From Marine group II euryarchaeote REDSEA-S42_B7 (GTDB lineage: Archaea > Thermoplasmatota > Poseidoniia > Poseidoniales > Thalassarchaeaceae), in contig LURZ01000032.1 in the NCBI GenBank assembly GCA_001629255.1, positions 1 through 59,782 on the forward strand: a DNA stretch of 59,782 bases. The letters are read 5' to 3'. Position 1 is the first letter of the stretch. Every line of letters begins with the position of its first letter. Position numbers and translations under genes: made by a program. Of this stretch, positions 19,801-27,881 are shown one piece after another. Below the pieces are notes generated by a model. The model ran no database searches, had not been told where the DNA came from, and saw only the letters and a list, made by a program, of their open reading frames with translations.

Positions 19801-22073
19801 GTAACTTCTTGTATCTCCCATGGGTCGAGTATCGAAGAGGCTGCAGAATTCAATGGGAATCCCTGCGGGTACTCCTCGTTGGTATTGTTTAGTCTGGCAT
19901 ACATAATTGTCTCCTGCCATTCAGTATTGCTGTAGTCAATCCAAGCCAGATGGACATTGTCGAAGGAGTCGGTCAAGATGGAGGGTGCCACAGAGCTTGG
20001 TGCAAACGGGAATTCTTCGCTAGCACCCTCGCATTGCTCAGAGTTCGAAATCGCGCTTGAAGCGATTTGCTTAATTCCGTATGCTGGTAGGCCCTCGGGG
20101 ACTCCGTCCCATTCTGCAGCACCTCTCAGTCTGAGTCTGGTGTAGTATACTTCGTAGGCGCCTTCGATATCGATTCCACCTGTTGGTCCTGAGCAGCCAG
20201 GATATAGTCGTCCGTCCTGCCATGCGAGATGCGTGTTTCCTGATGTGTCTATTGCTATTGAGGGGTGTAGGCTGTAAGCAGGGTTGTTTGTAATCTGAGT
20301 ATCATTCACAACGACCAGATGTCCGTAGCCCTGTTCATCCTCTGATGGACCCAAATCCTCGGTATAGTAACCTCCTTGCTGATTAGATTCTGTACCTGGA
20401 TCGCCTCTAGTCCAACCGGGCCATGGATTCTCTAGAAGCGAGTGAGGGTCTAGAACAGTCATGTAAATCTCTCGAGAGTTATTCGTAGCTAAGTAGACCA
20501 TTGCCTCTACCATTATTTCGAGCTCCGACGAGGAGCCTGCGGTTGTTGGGAACTGATACATTTGGCCCTCTGCGGAAGTTGTTCGAGTCGTAGCCCCGCT
20601 GCAGGATCTAGTGTTCAGTCCTGACCCCACAGGGCACTGGGCAAGATCGAGCATGTAACTTCCTACAGAAGTGTCGGAGCCTGCCCAGAGAGGATATGGC
20701 TTTGTCTGAGCCAAAACACAAGCGTCGTGGGCCTGATTGATGCTCTGCGTATCGTCATTGTCCATTGGCGTCCCTCCGTATGGTCCTTCGTCAGAAATTG
20801 GAATCACTACCCTCGTGGCATTGTCATTCCATCGATGGTCCAGAGTTGTTGGGGGGTTTGCAGAAAGTCCCTGCCTTCCTTGGACATCTCTGTAGGACAA
20901 GCAGGCCCAAGTTGCTGCAGGACCCCAGAACTCGCTGTAGTAACCGCCATCGGCGGGTAGGTTGGTCGCTTGGTTGTTGTAAACCACCTCAGTGAGTTCT
21001 CTGATTCCTCCGGATGAGTCTCCTGGACCTAGCGGAGTGTTTCTCGGGCCCTGACTACCGGATCCTCCGGTCTGGTAAGCGTCAGCACAGTTTCCGCTGG
21101 TCGCTGCTGCTGGCCAATTGCCACTTAGTGCATAGAGGGTTTCGTATACACTCATATTGGCACTGACAAGCATGGGCTTTAGTCCCACGAAATACCCGCC
21201 GCTCGCAAAGTTCCCTCCATAGAATACAGCACACATGTCAGCCCATTCTGCATTCATGGAGCCAGATGTATCGATAGGGACAACCATCTCTACTTGGCCG
21301 CCCCTTGTATCATCCCAGACTATCTGAACGAAGTCGTTTACGTCAACGGCGATATCTGGGTGGCCCTTCTGTCCAAGGATAGGGGTCAAGAGTGTGCTGT
21401 CAATCTCCACTATAACCATTCTAGCGACGTGATCAATTGACATCATCTTGTAGTAAATCTGAGATTGTTGATAGTATAGTTCCAATGGTTCGAACGAGTC
21501 TTCCCATACAATATGTGGATTATTTTCAGAATCTACGTCTATTGCAGGCCAGTCTCTGTTCTGAGGATTGTTTGCAACCTCGTAATCGTCTGGAACCACG
21601 GAAAGTACCGAGTCCAGAGACGCATCGCCGCTCTGGTCGTCCAAGGAAGGATCCAATAGAGTGTACATAATCTTGTATTGACTTGCCTTATCCGTCCAAA
21701 CGACGTGGACCATGTCATCATTGTCTACTCTAATGTCTGGATGCCAGGCTCGATGAGCTCCTGGATCAGAGATTTGAGTCTCTGCAATCAGTGTCTCCCC
21801 CCTAGGATCTAGCATCTTGTAGTAAAGGTGATTCGTGTTGCGACTCCAGACTACGTGGACGTTCCCAGATGAGTCTGCATCCATGGACATCATTCTATCA
21901 TTGTGGACACCGCTCTGGACGACTTCTATGGGATCGGTCAGAACAATTTCGCTCGCACTAGCCTGTGGCGAGAATGTGGCGAGGAGGCTCACGAGCATTA
22001 GCACGACAATCGCTAAACCGCTCTTCTTGGTAGATATACGGTCGTTAGTAAGATGTCGAAAGGTATGCATCAT
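16821..22073 (-). CDS. Giant secreted/anchored surface protein: repeat (propeller-like) region with VWA-like insert, Ig-like/CARDB repeats, C-terminal TM
   Basis: Signal sequence KKSGLAIVVLMLVSLLATFSPQASA, seven [DxxxNxHIVWxD]-type repeats, DTSGSM motif, CARDB-like LVLESVVAPDREAAIGEMLSVNVFITNRGNAHA...NNIVETDESNN, C-terminal VPVIIIGATFSLFGVAGFVIWGRR; start placed at MMHTFRHL to avoid overlap with the upstream gene. Confidence 0.8.
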   Translation of the reverse strand: MMHTFRHLTNDRISTKKSGLAIVVLMLVSLLATFSPQASASEIVLTDPIEVVQSGVHNDRMMSMDADSSGNVHVVWSRNTNHLYYKMLDPRGETLIAETQISDPGAHRAWHPDIRVDNDDMVHVVWTDKASQYKIMYTLLDPSLDDQSGDASLDSVLSVVPDDYEVANNPQNRDWPAIDVDSENNPHIVWEDSFEPLELYYQQSQIYYKMMSIDHVARMVIVEIDSTLLTPILGQKGHPDIAVDVNDFVQIVWDDTRGGQVEMVVPIDTSGSMNAEWADMCAVFYGGNFASGGYFVGLKPMLVSANMSVYETLYALSGNWPAAATSGNCADAYQTGGSGSQGPRNTPLGPGDSSGGIRELTEVVYNNQATNLPADGGYYSEFWGPAATWACLSYRDVQGRQGLSANPPTTLDHRWNDNATRVVIPISDEGPYGGTPMDNDDTQSINQAHDACVLAQTKPYPLWAGSDTSVGSYMLDLAQCPVGSGLNTRSCSGATTRTTSAEGQMYQFPTTAGSSSELEIMVEAMVYLATNNSREIYMTVLDPHSLLENPWPGWTRGDPGTESNQQGGYYTEDLGPSEDEQGYGHLVVVNDTQITNNPAYSLHPSIAIDTSGNTHLAWQDGRLYPGCSGPTGGIDIEGAYEVYYTRLRLRGAAEWDGVPEGLPAYGIKQIASSAISNSEQCEGASEEFPFAPSSVAPSILTDSFDNVHLAWIDYSNTEWQETIMYARLNNTNEEYPQGFPLNSAASSILDPWEIQEVTNWSSDKLGPAPCQPECNTADGHHLFPDFNLDRGMPPAFANDLGSGAHIGWSDKRCDWDGQNANKWTLCYVHVLTGLVDLSLACDEKIQANPNIEGYPYDCPSDAETFYHTIQPGELTTFNITIANPTPGPAELVQDTFTITMEGVPNNWTATLFYTTNNTPIFDSTKIFLEGGAIDPLYLRVRTPTIYQAKSDELAQISIIATSQKDPAIRNKLTLLTLMDVVHGIELDTSHFQVDVEQGKSAVFSISIKNTGNVFDTFAFYDPATLDGQNEWSLPFGWGIDFPLSLSLDPGQSVTRNLKVSVPESQDPGTFAIYLKGWSTGEPVLSVDRGTFDVLELWINVSIRTTGNIVFDIGDTKLYVLPGECARFPVQVNKYFTPGSLVFTTPGAPMERPEEADINSWRFDHWTVDLDFSEWTGGSSSADQDIYWANVGNTYTVTAEMCSPFNATAGIGESVTVRAHLDGSPKVRDSVLILTNVVQRYELESSVPETILDLYPGQSYQMNTTISNLGNGQDRFDVTIESIIDDKGAAHVWDMYIPRILFEELNRDESQTVPIYINVPVQTLAGDYTITFNILSEEPYEGTRVQDQVVLRATIIEFHDMQISLDPLVESKIKTTAPSRIVRYTLNVSNYGNVADQPTIHNHTYDDVNKIWSVSPGLGSLSTWEIDYALLEGFGSEFPLEKPCVELNVEEENQINQQASQGEGPDYCYVTAGNTITLPVMEPYTTLQLVVIVTVAPDASLVDRNLGIKVLSMHGSSDEGGDFDETEVWTDSCTLDTNSDGIPDNPAPDCDTNEQVLEMRLRAPDLVLESVVAPDREAAIGEMLSVNVFITNRGNAHAADVNIILCKDQSESDIKRNGCKEENIVYRQIVNAIMPIGQSESDLSDPITLLYMVEAGNHDIVVVVDPDNNIVETDESNNIEKIGNMKSPLGAIDVGREIVVRYSVPVIIIGATFSLFGVAGFVIWGRRVEALARFSELSSLLPGSDDDDLVF

Positions 22074-22137
22074 CCATATTCGACTTTCTCGAATACTTAA
22101 CCTATACCCATTATGGTCACTTGATCGAGATGACGAG

Positions 22138-22761
22138 CTAGGCCCATTCCAGTGGGTCAAAATCCTTCCCAAAACCACCTGTCTCGTCAGTATCAATCTC
22201 TGAATGTCTAGTAGGAGATTCAGGGGATTTTCTGCCTGTCTTCCCTTCCCAATCATCCACTGGGCCTGGTTTCCCCTTCCCATTTCCAAAGCCGTATTTT
22301 ATTTGGTGAATCAGTGATAGCTTGGTTAGCCAAACTCTTCTCATACTCTGCATGAATTCATTCTGAGTAAGTCCATCCAGCCAAACCGGCCTAGAGAGAT
22401 TGAAGGCCTGGAGTGGGCCTGCGACTCCCTGCTTGCTTCTCCCGACATGGAGGACCCAATCTAAGTCAGACGATGTCATTCTAATTCTAGTATCGTGTAG
22501 CCATTCCTCCCATGACTCCGAGTCTTCTCTAGCCATTTCACGCATTGACTCTTGCTGTCCCTCATCCACTCTTGTAATGGAGTATAACAATACCAAATTT
22601 CTCTTCTTTGGAATTACGATGTTGAACAGATGGCCTTGCTTAGTTGGGGGGTATCTAACATGGAGGTGTATTATAGCCTGAGGATCTTTCACCTCTCTTG
22701 CCTCCAGCCTCTCACTGTCCAACCATGACCGAATACTGTCTGCAGCATCGTTGTGATTCAC
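22138..22761 (-). CDS. Conserved hypothetical protein (DUF2299-like)
   Basis: 207-aa ORF; overall pattern (IRSWL..., HLHVRYPP...FNIVIPKKR) resembles archaeal DUF2299; not verified. Confidence 0.5.
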   Translation of the reverse strand: MNHNDAADSIRSWLDSERLEAREVKDPQAIIHLHVRYPPTKQGHLFNIVIPKKRNLVLLYSITRVDEGQQESMREMAREDSESWEEWLHDTRIRMTSSDLDWVLHVGRSKQGVAGPLQAFNLSRPVWLDGLTQNEFMQSMRRVWLTKLSLIHQIKYGFGNGKGKPGPVDDWEGKTGRKSPESPTRHSEIDTDETGGFGKDFDPLEWA

Positions 22762-22785
22762 AGATGATCCAAGAGGTCGTCCTAT

Positions 22786-24261
22786 TTAGAGCAAGTTGAG
22801 ACTGGTTTTCACATCTGAAATCAATTCTTCAAGTCTCTTCCCCCTGTCAGAAGAAGCAAGTTTTGCTCTCCTCCTGGAAGTTGAGAAGTCTGACCAACAA
22901 TCATAGCCAAACAGGAAAACTAAGTTTGAGATATGTATTACCAACAAAATCGACATGGCAATGGCGATGCTCAACAAAGAAAGTGAATGCATCAGGAATG
23001 CCGTCACTATTGCCAGCGGGAGCCAGAAAAGTATCGGAGAGAACATCGCAGCTAGAAAGTGGTAAGTTGTCCTTGTTTCTATTCCCTCGTCGGTTCTATC
23101 TCCAAGATACCAAGCGAAAAATGCCTGAATACCAGTGGAGGGGATTGTGATTGGAGACATTAGAATCATCAGAAAAATTCCAATTGCAGATTTTGTCCAT
23201 GCTATTCTGGAGTCTAACTTGATTCCAGTCAATGCTCGGCCATCTAGCTGAACATCATTCAGAATTGTGGCAGCCTCGATAGCGGGCGCCATCAGGTCCT
23301 CCTTAGTCTGCCCATCAGACAATGCGGCTCTAACTTCTCTAGCTGCTAGGACCTCGTCTCTGAATGATTTCAACTGGGAGTTAGAACTATTCGCCCTGAT
23401 GTGTCCTATCAGATGCCAAGCACGGTACGTTTCCCAATTCGGAGCATCGGGAGTTACTTCTGAAAGAGATGAAAATAGAGCGTCCCTCAGATAATGAACT
23501 TGATCCGATGGTGGTTCTTCCCATATCCCTGAGGACAATCTCTCAGGGGCCCCTGAGACTTCTGGAGCTTGGACGGGGATTGGTTCCTGGAATTCGACAA
23601 AGACATCTGTTCTAAACCAGTGGTGACACCTAAAGTGCAATCCCACAGGCTGAAGGGCAGGATTGGGGAGGCCTCTGTGTTTTGCTATTGAGGCTGCATT
23701 TAGAGCAACCCTCATCGGACCAGTCTTGAAACGGTGGAGATGTGAGTCATGGTGAGACTTGCCTTCGGGCATTGCCATAGCATTGTATCCCGAAGCGATA
23801 CAATTAGTCATCGTGAGAAGGGTCCTATCGTTGATCTTTCTAGCGTATTCTCCGTCGGAAACCCCGTTTTCAATCTCCGACTTCCTGATTACTGGTTGCG
23901 ACCCCATTCTTCTTGTGAACCAGCCAATTAGTGGCATTGTCATCAGATCATGTCTACCCATAGATATTATTCTTCTATCTTGGGAATGTACCAATGTGGC
24001 AGGATCTACCAATCCGTTAATGTGCATCGAAGATATCACTCTACCTCCTTCGTAATCTGGTATCTTCTCATAGTAACTCCTTCTGAAAATATATCTAAGT
24101 CCTACGCCTATCAGTAGTAAGACAATCTTCCAGAAGTATGGATTTCCTGGGTGCCTTCCTGTATGATCCCAAGGGATTTTGCCTAGTTTTTTCTTTCTAA
24201 GCTTCATTGCTCCACTAGACAACTCGGGTTCGATATCGGGTGCATCCTGCATATCCGACAC
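22786..24261 (-). CDS. PlsC/GPAT-type acyltransferase (SCT1/GPT2-like) with C-terminal TM segments
   Basis: MHINGLVDPATLV, ISMGRHDLMTMPLIGWFTRRMGSQPVIR, MPEGKSHHDSHLHRFKTGPMRVALNA motifs. Confidence 0.8.
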   Translation of the reverse strand: MSDMQDAPDIEPELSSGAMKLRKKKLGKIPWDHTGRHPGNPYFWKIVLLLIGVGLRYIFRRSYYEKIPDYEGGRVISSMHINGLVDPATLVHSQDRRIISMGRHDLMTMPLIGWFTRRMGSQPVIRKSEIENGVSDGEYARKINDRTLLTMTNCIASGYNAMAMPEGKSHHDSHLHRFKTGPMRVALNAASIAKHRGLPNPALQPVGLHFRCHHWFRTDVFVEFQEPIPVQAPEVSGAPERLSSGIWEEPPSDQVHYLRDALFSSLSEVTPDAPNWETYRAWHLIGHIRANSSNSQLKSFRDEVLAAREVRAALSDGQTKEDLMAPAIEAATILNDVQLDGRALTGIKLDSRIAWTKSAIGIFLMILMSPITIPSTGIQAFFAWYLGDRTDEGIETRTTYHFLAAMFSPILFWLPLAIVTAFLMHSLSLLSIAIAMSILLVIHISNLVFLFGYDCWSDFSTSRRRAKLASSDRGKRLEELISDVKTSLNLL

Positions 24262-24289
24262 GGGTTTCGGATGGGGTGAGAGGTCTTGA

Positions 24290-24736
24290 TTATTGAGAGG
24301 GCGGACTACTCAGCAAATCTCTGATTGAAGATGATAGTCGTGCTCCATCTTCATGATCTATCGACGAGGGGTTGAATGGGAATGTGAGTCCTCTTCCATC
24401 TTCCATCTTGGGGATAATGTGGAAATGAACGTGGAATACACTCTGGAATGCATTCGGGCCATTGTTCTGAATTACGTTGAACTCAGATGCCCCAGTGGCC
24501 TCAAGCACTGCCTTTGATATCCTAGGCAAGGCCCTACCGATGGCCTGCGCAGAATCATCACTCAGCTCATCAAGACTCCTGGCTGGCTCTTTGGGTACCA
24601 CTAGCGTATGGCCAGGACTGGATGGATTGATATCTAGAAATGCGAATATCAAGTCGTCCTCGTATACCTTGTGGCATGGAATTTCTCCTTGGATGATCAT
24701 TGTGAAGATGCTTCGGGGATCTTCCATATCCCTCAC
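24290..24736 (-). CDS. HIT family hydrolase
   Basis: IFTMIIQGEIPCHKVYEDDLIFAFLDINPSSPGHTLVVPK and HVHFHIIPK. Confidence 0.93.
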   Translation of the reverse strand: MRDMEDPRSIFTMIIQGEIPCHKVYEDDLIFAFLDINPSSPGHTLVVPKEPARSLDELSDDSAQAIGRALPRISKAVLEATGASEFNVIQNNGPNAFQSVFHVHFHIIPKMEDGRGLTFPFNPSSIDHEDGARLSSSIRDLLSSPPSQ

Positions 24737-26199
24737 CCAGAAGTAAGAATCACTTCAGCGACTGATGCAAGGCCAACCAACCGTAGAGCCTCTACCATTT
24801 CGGTGTTCATGATTGATGAGGCATCAGTTAGGGTGATTCCTGTGTCTTTTATCGCTCTTACTTCGGCTAGTGATGCCTCTTCAGATGATCCGGAAGAGAT
24901 TGCAGATGTCAACTTCGAGTGAAACTTGGCAACTGCCATTCCATCTCCACCCATTATGGAAGAGATCCTATCTGATTCTCCCTTAACGGCCTCCTCAATC
25001 TGAGTATTTCCTCCAAATTTGATTTCTGTTGCCCATTTCGAAGCGTGCTCACCTGCTGATTTGCCTGATACTAGGTCGTCAAGTAGAAGATTCCCGGGTA
25101 GCGCGCTCGATCCGTGCATTCCAGTATGAGCGCTCCTTCCAGCAGCGTATAGGCCTGTGTGCCACAGCTCGGCAGGAAGACCCTCTGTTGTGTGACCTTG
25201 GAAAAGAACTCTTCCTTGCGCGTCGGATGGTGCGCCACCGGTTGTGTATGCTACTCCTGGAGAAAGAGGTATTACGTCCTTTGAAATATCAATCCCTAGT
25301 CTATCCATTATTCGCATAGATGTCTGTGAGAACCAAACCTTTGCGTCTGCGTCCATCTGTCTAAGATCGAGCACACATGGTTCTCCTTCCAGGACTTCCT
25401 CTGGGCCTACGTCGTCTCCGTTCTCCCTTCTTATTCTCCCACCGGATCCTAATACATCGAGAGGGATGTGAATCCCACAATCCCTAATCGTTAGAGGATG
25501 CCTCGGGGTGATTTCCATCCCCTTTAGATCGATACCAGCAGCAATAGCGAGTGCCGAGCCGGTTCCTGAACCATCGCTGGGTTTTGACCAGAGTCCCTGG
25601 TGACCTTCGGTTGCTAATATGACTGCCTTGGCCTGAATAGCGTCTATTCTTCCGGTGGGGACATCTAGAGTCACAATCCCCCGAACCTGTGAGTTGTCCG
25701 AGACTATGCTAAGAGGAATCGAATCGGCGTTTCTCTGGATTCCTCTCTTGATAGCCTGTTCCTCGAGTATCCTCGTCACCTCCCTTATGGTTGAGTCTCC
25801 GCATCCCGTTAGCCTGGGTGTTTTGTGCCCTGGTGCAGCGGATGCATGTGGAAGCCCTCCTTCTCTACGCCTTAGTGCCAATCCCCACCTCTCTAGTTCA
25901 GCTAAAGTATCAACTCCCTGTTTACATGTCCTGGATACAGCCTCCTCATCGCATGTTTCGCCACCTAGTGCCAGAGTGTCCTCTTCATGGGACTTTGAGT
26001 CCATTTCATCTATCGAGGCTGCTAATCCGGCTACCGGGTGAGAGCCCGAGGCAGAGCCGATTCCAAACTCATCAATCATAAGTGGAACCGTTCCTCCATC
26101 AGCGCAGGCTATCGCCGCACGCAGGGCTGATGGACCCGAACCGATGATGACAACCTCCCTGGACTCCATCTTTCTCTCCAACCCAGAGGTCTCGGTCAC
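24733..26199 (-). CDS. FAD-binding protein of the succinate dehydrogenase/fumarate reductase flavoprotein fold, divergent
   Basis: VVIIGSGPSALRAAIACADGG, GSHPVAGLAASID, GLYAAGRSAHTGMHGSSALPGNLLLDDLVSGKSAGEHA. Confidence 0.8.
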   Translation of the reverse strand: MTETSGLERKMESREVVIIGSGPSALRAAIACADGGTVPLMIDEFGIGSASGSHPVAGLAASIDEMDSKSHEEDTLALGGETCDEEAVSRTCKQGVDTLAELERWGLALRRREGGLPHASAAPGHKTPRLTGCGDSTIREVTRILEEQAIKRGIQRNADSIPLSIVSDNSQVRGIVTLDVPTGRIDAIQAKAVILATEGHQGLWSKPSDGSGTGSALAIAAGIDLKGMEITPRHPLTIRDCGIHIPLDVLGSGGRIRRENGDDVGPEEVLEGEPCVLDLRQMDADAKVWFSQTSMRIMDRLGIDISKDVIPLSPGVAYTTGGAPSDAQGRVLFQGHTTEGLPAELWHTGLYAAGRSAHTGMHGSSALPGNLLLDDLVSGKSAGEHASKWATEIKFGGNTQIEEAVKGESDRISSIMGGDGMAVAKFHSKLTSAISSGSSEEASLAEVRAIKDTGITLTDASSIMNTEMVEALRLVGLASVAEVILTSG

Positions 26200-26235
26200 A
26201 AGAACGTGACGCTGTGAGAGATTCCCCGGGTAATG

Positions 26236-27699
26236 TCAATCGGCGACGGAAATAGCAATTCTGCGTACTGCAACTGCTGCATCGAGCATCTTCTCTGTGG
26301 CTCCCTCTGGATTGAATCCGGAGGAGAGCGTTGTCTGAACCACGAACGCCGAGAGTGTCTCCCCTGTGGGCCCCCTCATGTTAACCTGAACTGGCTTAGA
26401 GCCTGTTGACCCAGTGGGCCATGCCAGACCTATCCATAAGACCAGACTGTTGTCAATCAGTCTTGCTAGCACGTCTACTATATCGTTTCCCTCTTCTCCT
26501 ATTTTTGCAGGTTTCTTGGGCTGTTTGGATACTGGCGGATTCAACCTCAGTGTCTGCTGGTGGGGTTCTCCGTCAGCGGCAATGATGTCTACCTCTATCT
26601 GAGATTCACGTCCAGAGTGGTTATGGATCATGACGAACAAGTCCCCTTGCCCCTGGGAGCATCGGGGGGGGATGTCCAGATCGAGTCTCCATGGGCTCTC
26701 GATAAGTGAGGCATGCCCCCTCAATGCAGCATCCTCGAGCCTATCGATCAGTCTGAAGAGTCCGGGTTGCCATGCCCTAGTGTGTGCCATTAGTCTCCTG
26801 AGTGTCCTGTAACAGAACTTAGACTCGTCATTGTTTAAATCGTCGATTGCAGCAATCCTGAAGACCCTCTTGGATTCGGATATCAGTCTGCTGTCATCAA
26901 CGAGACCTAGGTGATTCAGATGTAGTACTCTAAGCAGGTGCTCTACCGCAGATTCAGGAGTTTGGTTCGATCTGACCTTGTTTTCTAGGCCAACGACCCA
27001 ATCGTCCCATGCCCCCGCTGTTTCCGGATCTAAATGTGCTACTACCAAATCAGTAAGAGCTCTCTTCAGAGTACTTTGATGGAGAGTCGGGGCGTGCATG
27101 GATAACAACGGAAAGTCTGAGTCTATCATAGGAATTCGACGTTCCAACTGAAGTGTGTTGATAATAGAGATAGATCCTAGAAATACAGCTAATCCGAAGA
27201 GTATCGACGCCAGAATCGTCCCTGTCTCGAAGTTGTCCTCAGAATTCAGCGCTCCTGCTGCAAGTAACGCACATATGAGTCTAGTTCTCTCTCTGAGTGT
27301 TCTCTCTTGGAGCGTGTTCAGGATTCTCTCAACACCGGGATAGGCTTCCATGTATCTAGTACGTCCGATTTTCAACTGTAGTCGGTCTCTAGCAGACATC
27401 TGGGCGAAGGAAGAGGCCAGCATAGCAGGGAAGAAAAGAACGGCCTGAAATGCGAAGAGTGCAACACCGACGTAAACCAGTTCCCCTCCCCGACCAGATG
27501 CTAGGATTAGCGTAGCCAATACCGCAGCGAATGATATGGATATTCTGGCGAGGCCACTCCACCGTATAGTGGCAATTTTGGTCCAGAACACTCTCTGAGA
27601 GTCTCTGATTCGAACTCTTCGTTCCAGAGCGGACTCAGTGGAGCCGGATAAGTCGTCTTCGCCATAGGGGTTGGGAAGGTCAGACATATTGCTCGCCAT
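26236..27699 (-). CDS. Hypothetical membrane protein
   Basis: 487-aa ORF with paired N-terminal TM segments and another TM pair near residues 140-180; no recognised family. Confidence 0.65.
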   Translation of the reverse strand: MASNMSDLPNPYGEDDLSGSTESALERRVRIRDSQRVFWTKIATIRWSGLARISISFAAVLATLILASGRGGELVYVGVALFAFQAVLFFPAMLASSFAQMSARDRLQLKIGRTRYMEAYPGVERILNTLQERTLRERTRLICALLAAGALNSEDNFETGTILASILFGLAVFLGSISIINTLQLERRIPMIDSDFPLLSMHAPTLHQSTLKRALTDLVVAHLDPETAGAWDDWVVGLENKVRSNQTPESAVEHLLRVLHLNHLGLVDDSRLISESKRVFRIAAIDDLNNDESKFCYRTLRRLMAHTRAWQPGLFRLIDRLEDAALRGHASLIESPWRLDLDIPPRCSQGQGDLFVMIHNHSGRESQIEVDIIAADGEPHQQTLRLNPPVSKQPKKPAKIGEEGNDIVDVLARLIDNSLVLWIGLAWPTGSTGSKPVQVNMRGPTGETLSAFVVQTTLSSGFNPEGATEKMLDAAVAVRRIAISVAD

Positions 27700-27800
27700 G
27701 TCTTACCCAGAAGCCTCCCCTGCTTCATGGCATCGCATGGGCCTGCGAAGAGTGTTCGTTTTTGGGGCAGATTTCTTCAGGAGTGCGTGCTCGCGAGAAC

Positions 27801-27878
27801 GGGCGTGTAGCATAGCCTGGATAATGCACCGGCCTCCTAAGCCGGGGACCGCGGGTTCGAATCCTGCCGCGCCCGCCA
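27801..27878 (+). tRNA. tRNA-Arg (anticodon CCT), with encoded CCA
   Basis: Acceptor GGGCGTG/CGCGCCC, anticodon stem CCGGC-CTCCTAA-GCCGG, T arm GCGGG-TTCGAAT-CCTGC, 3' GCCA. Confidence 0.95.
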
Positions 27879-27881
27879 CGA

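Noticed and set aside
22074-22289. N-terminal extension of the giant surface protein ORF to 22289
   Set aside because: It would overlap the neighbouring same-strand gene (22138-22761) and precede the signal peptide; MMHTFRHL at 22073 is a better start.
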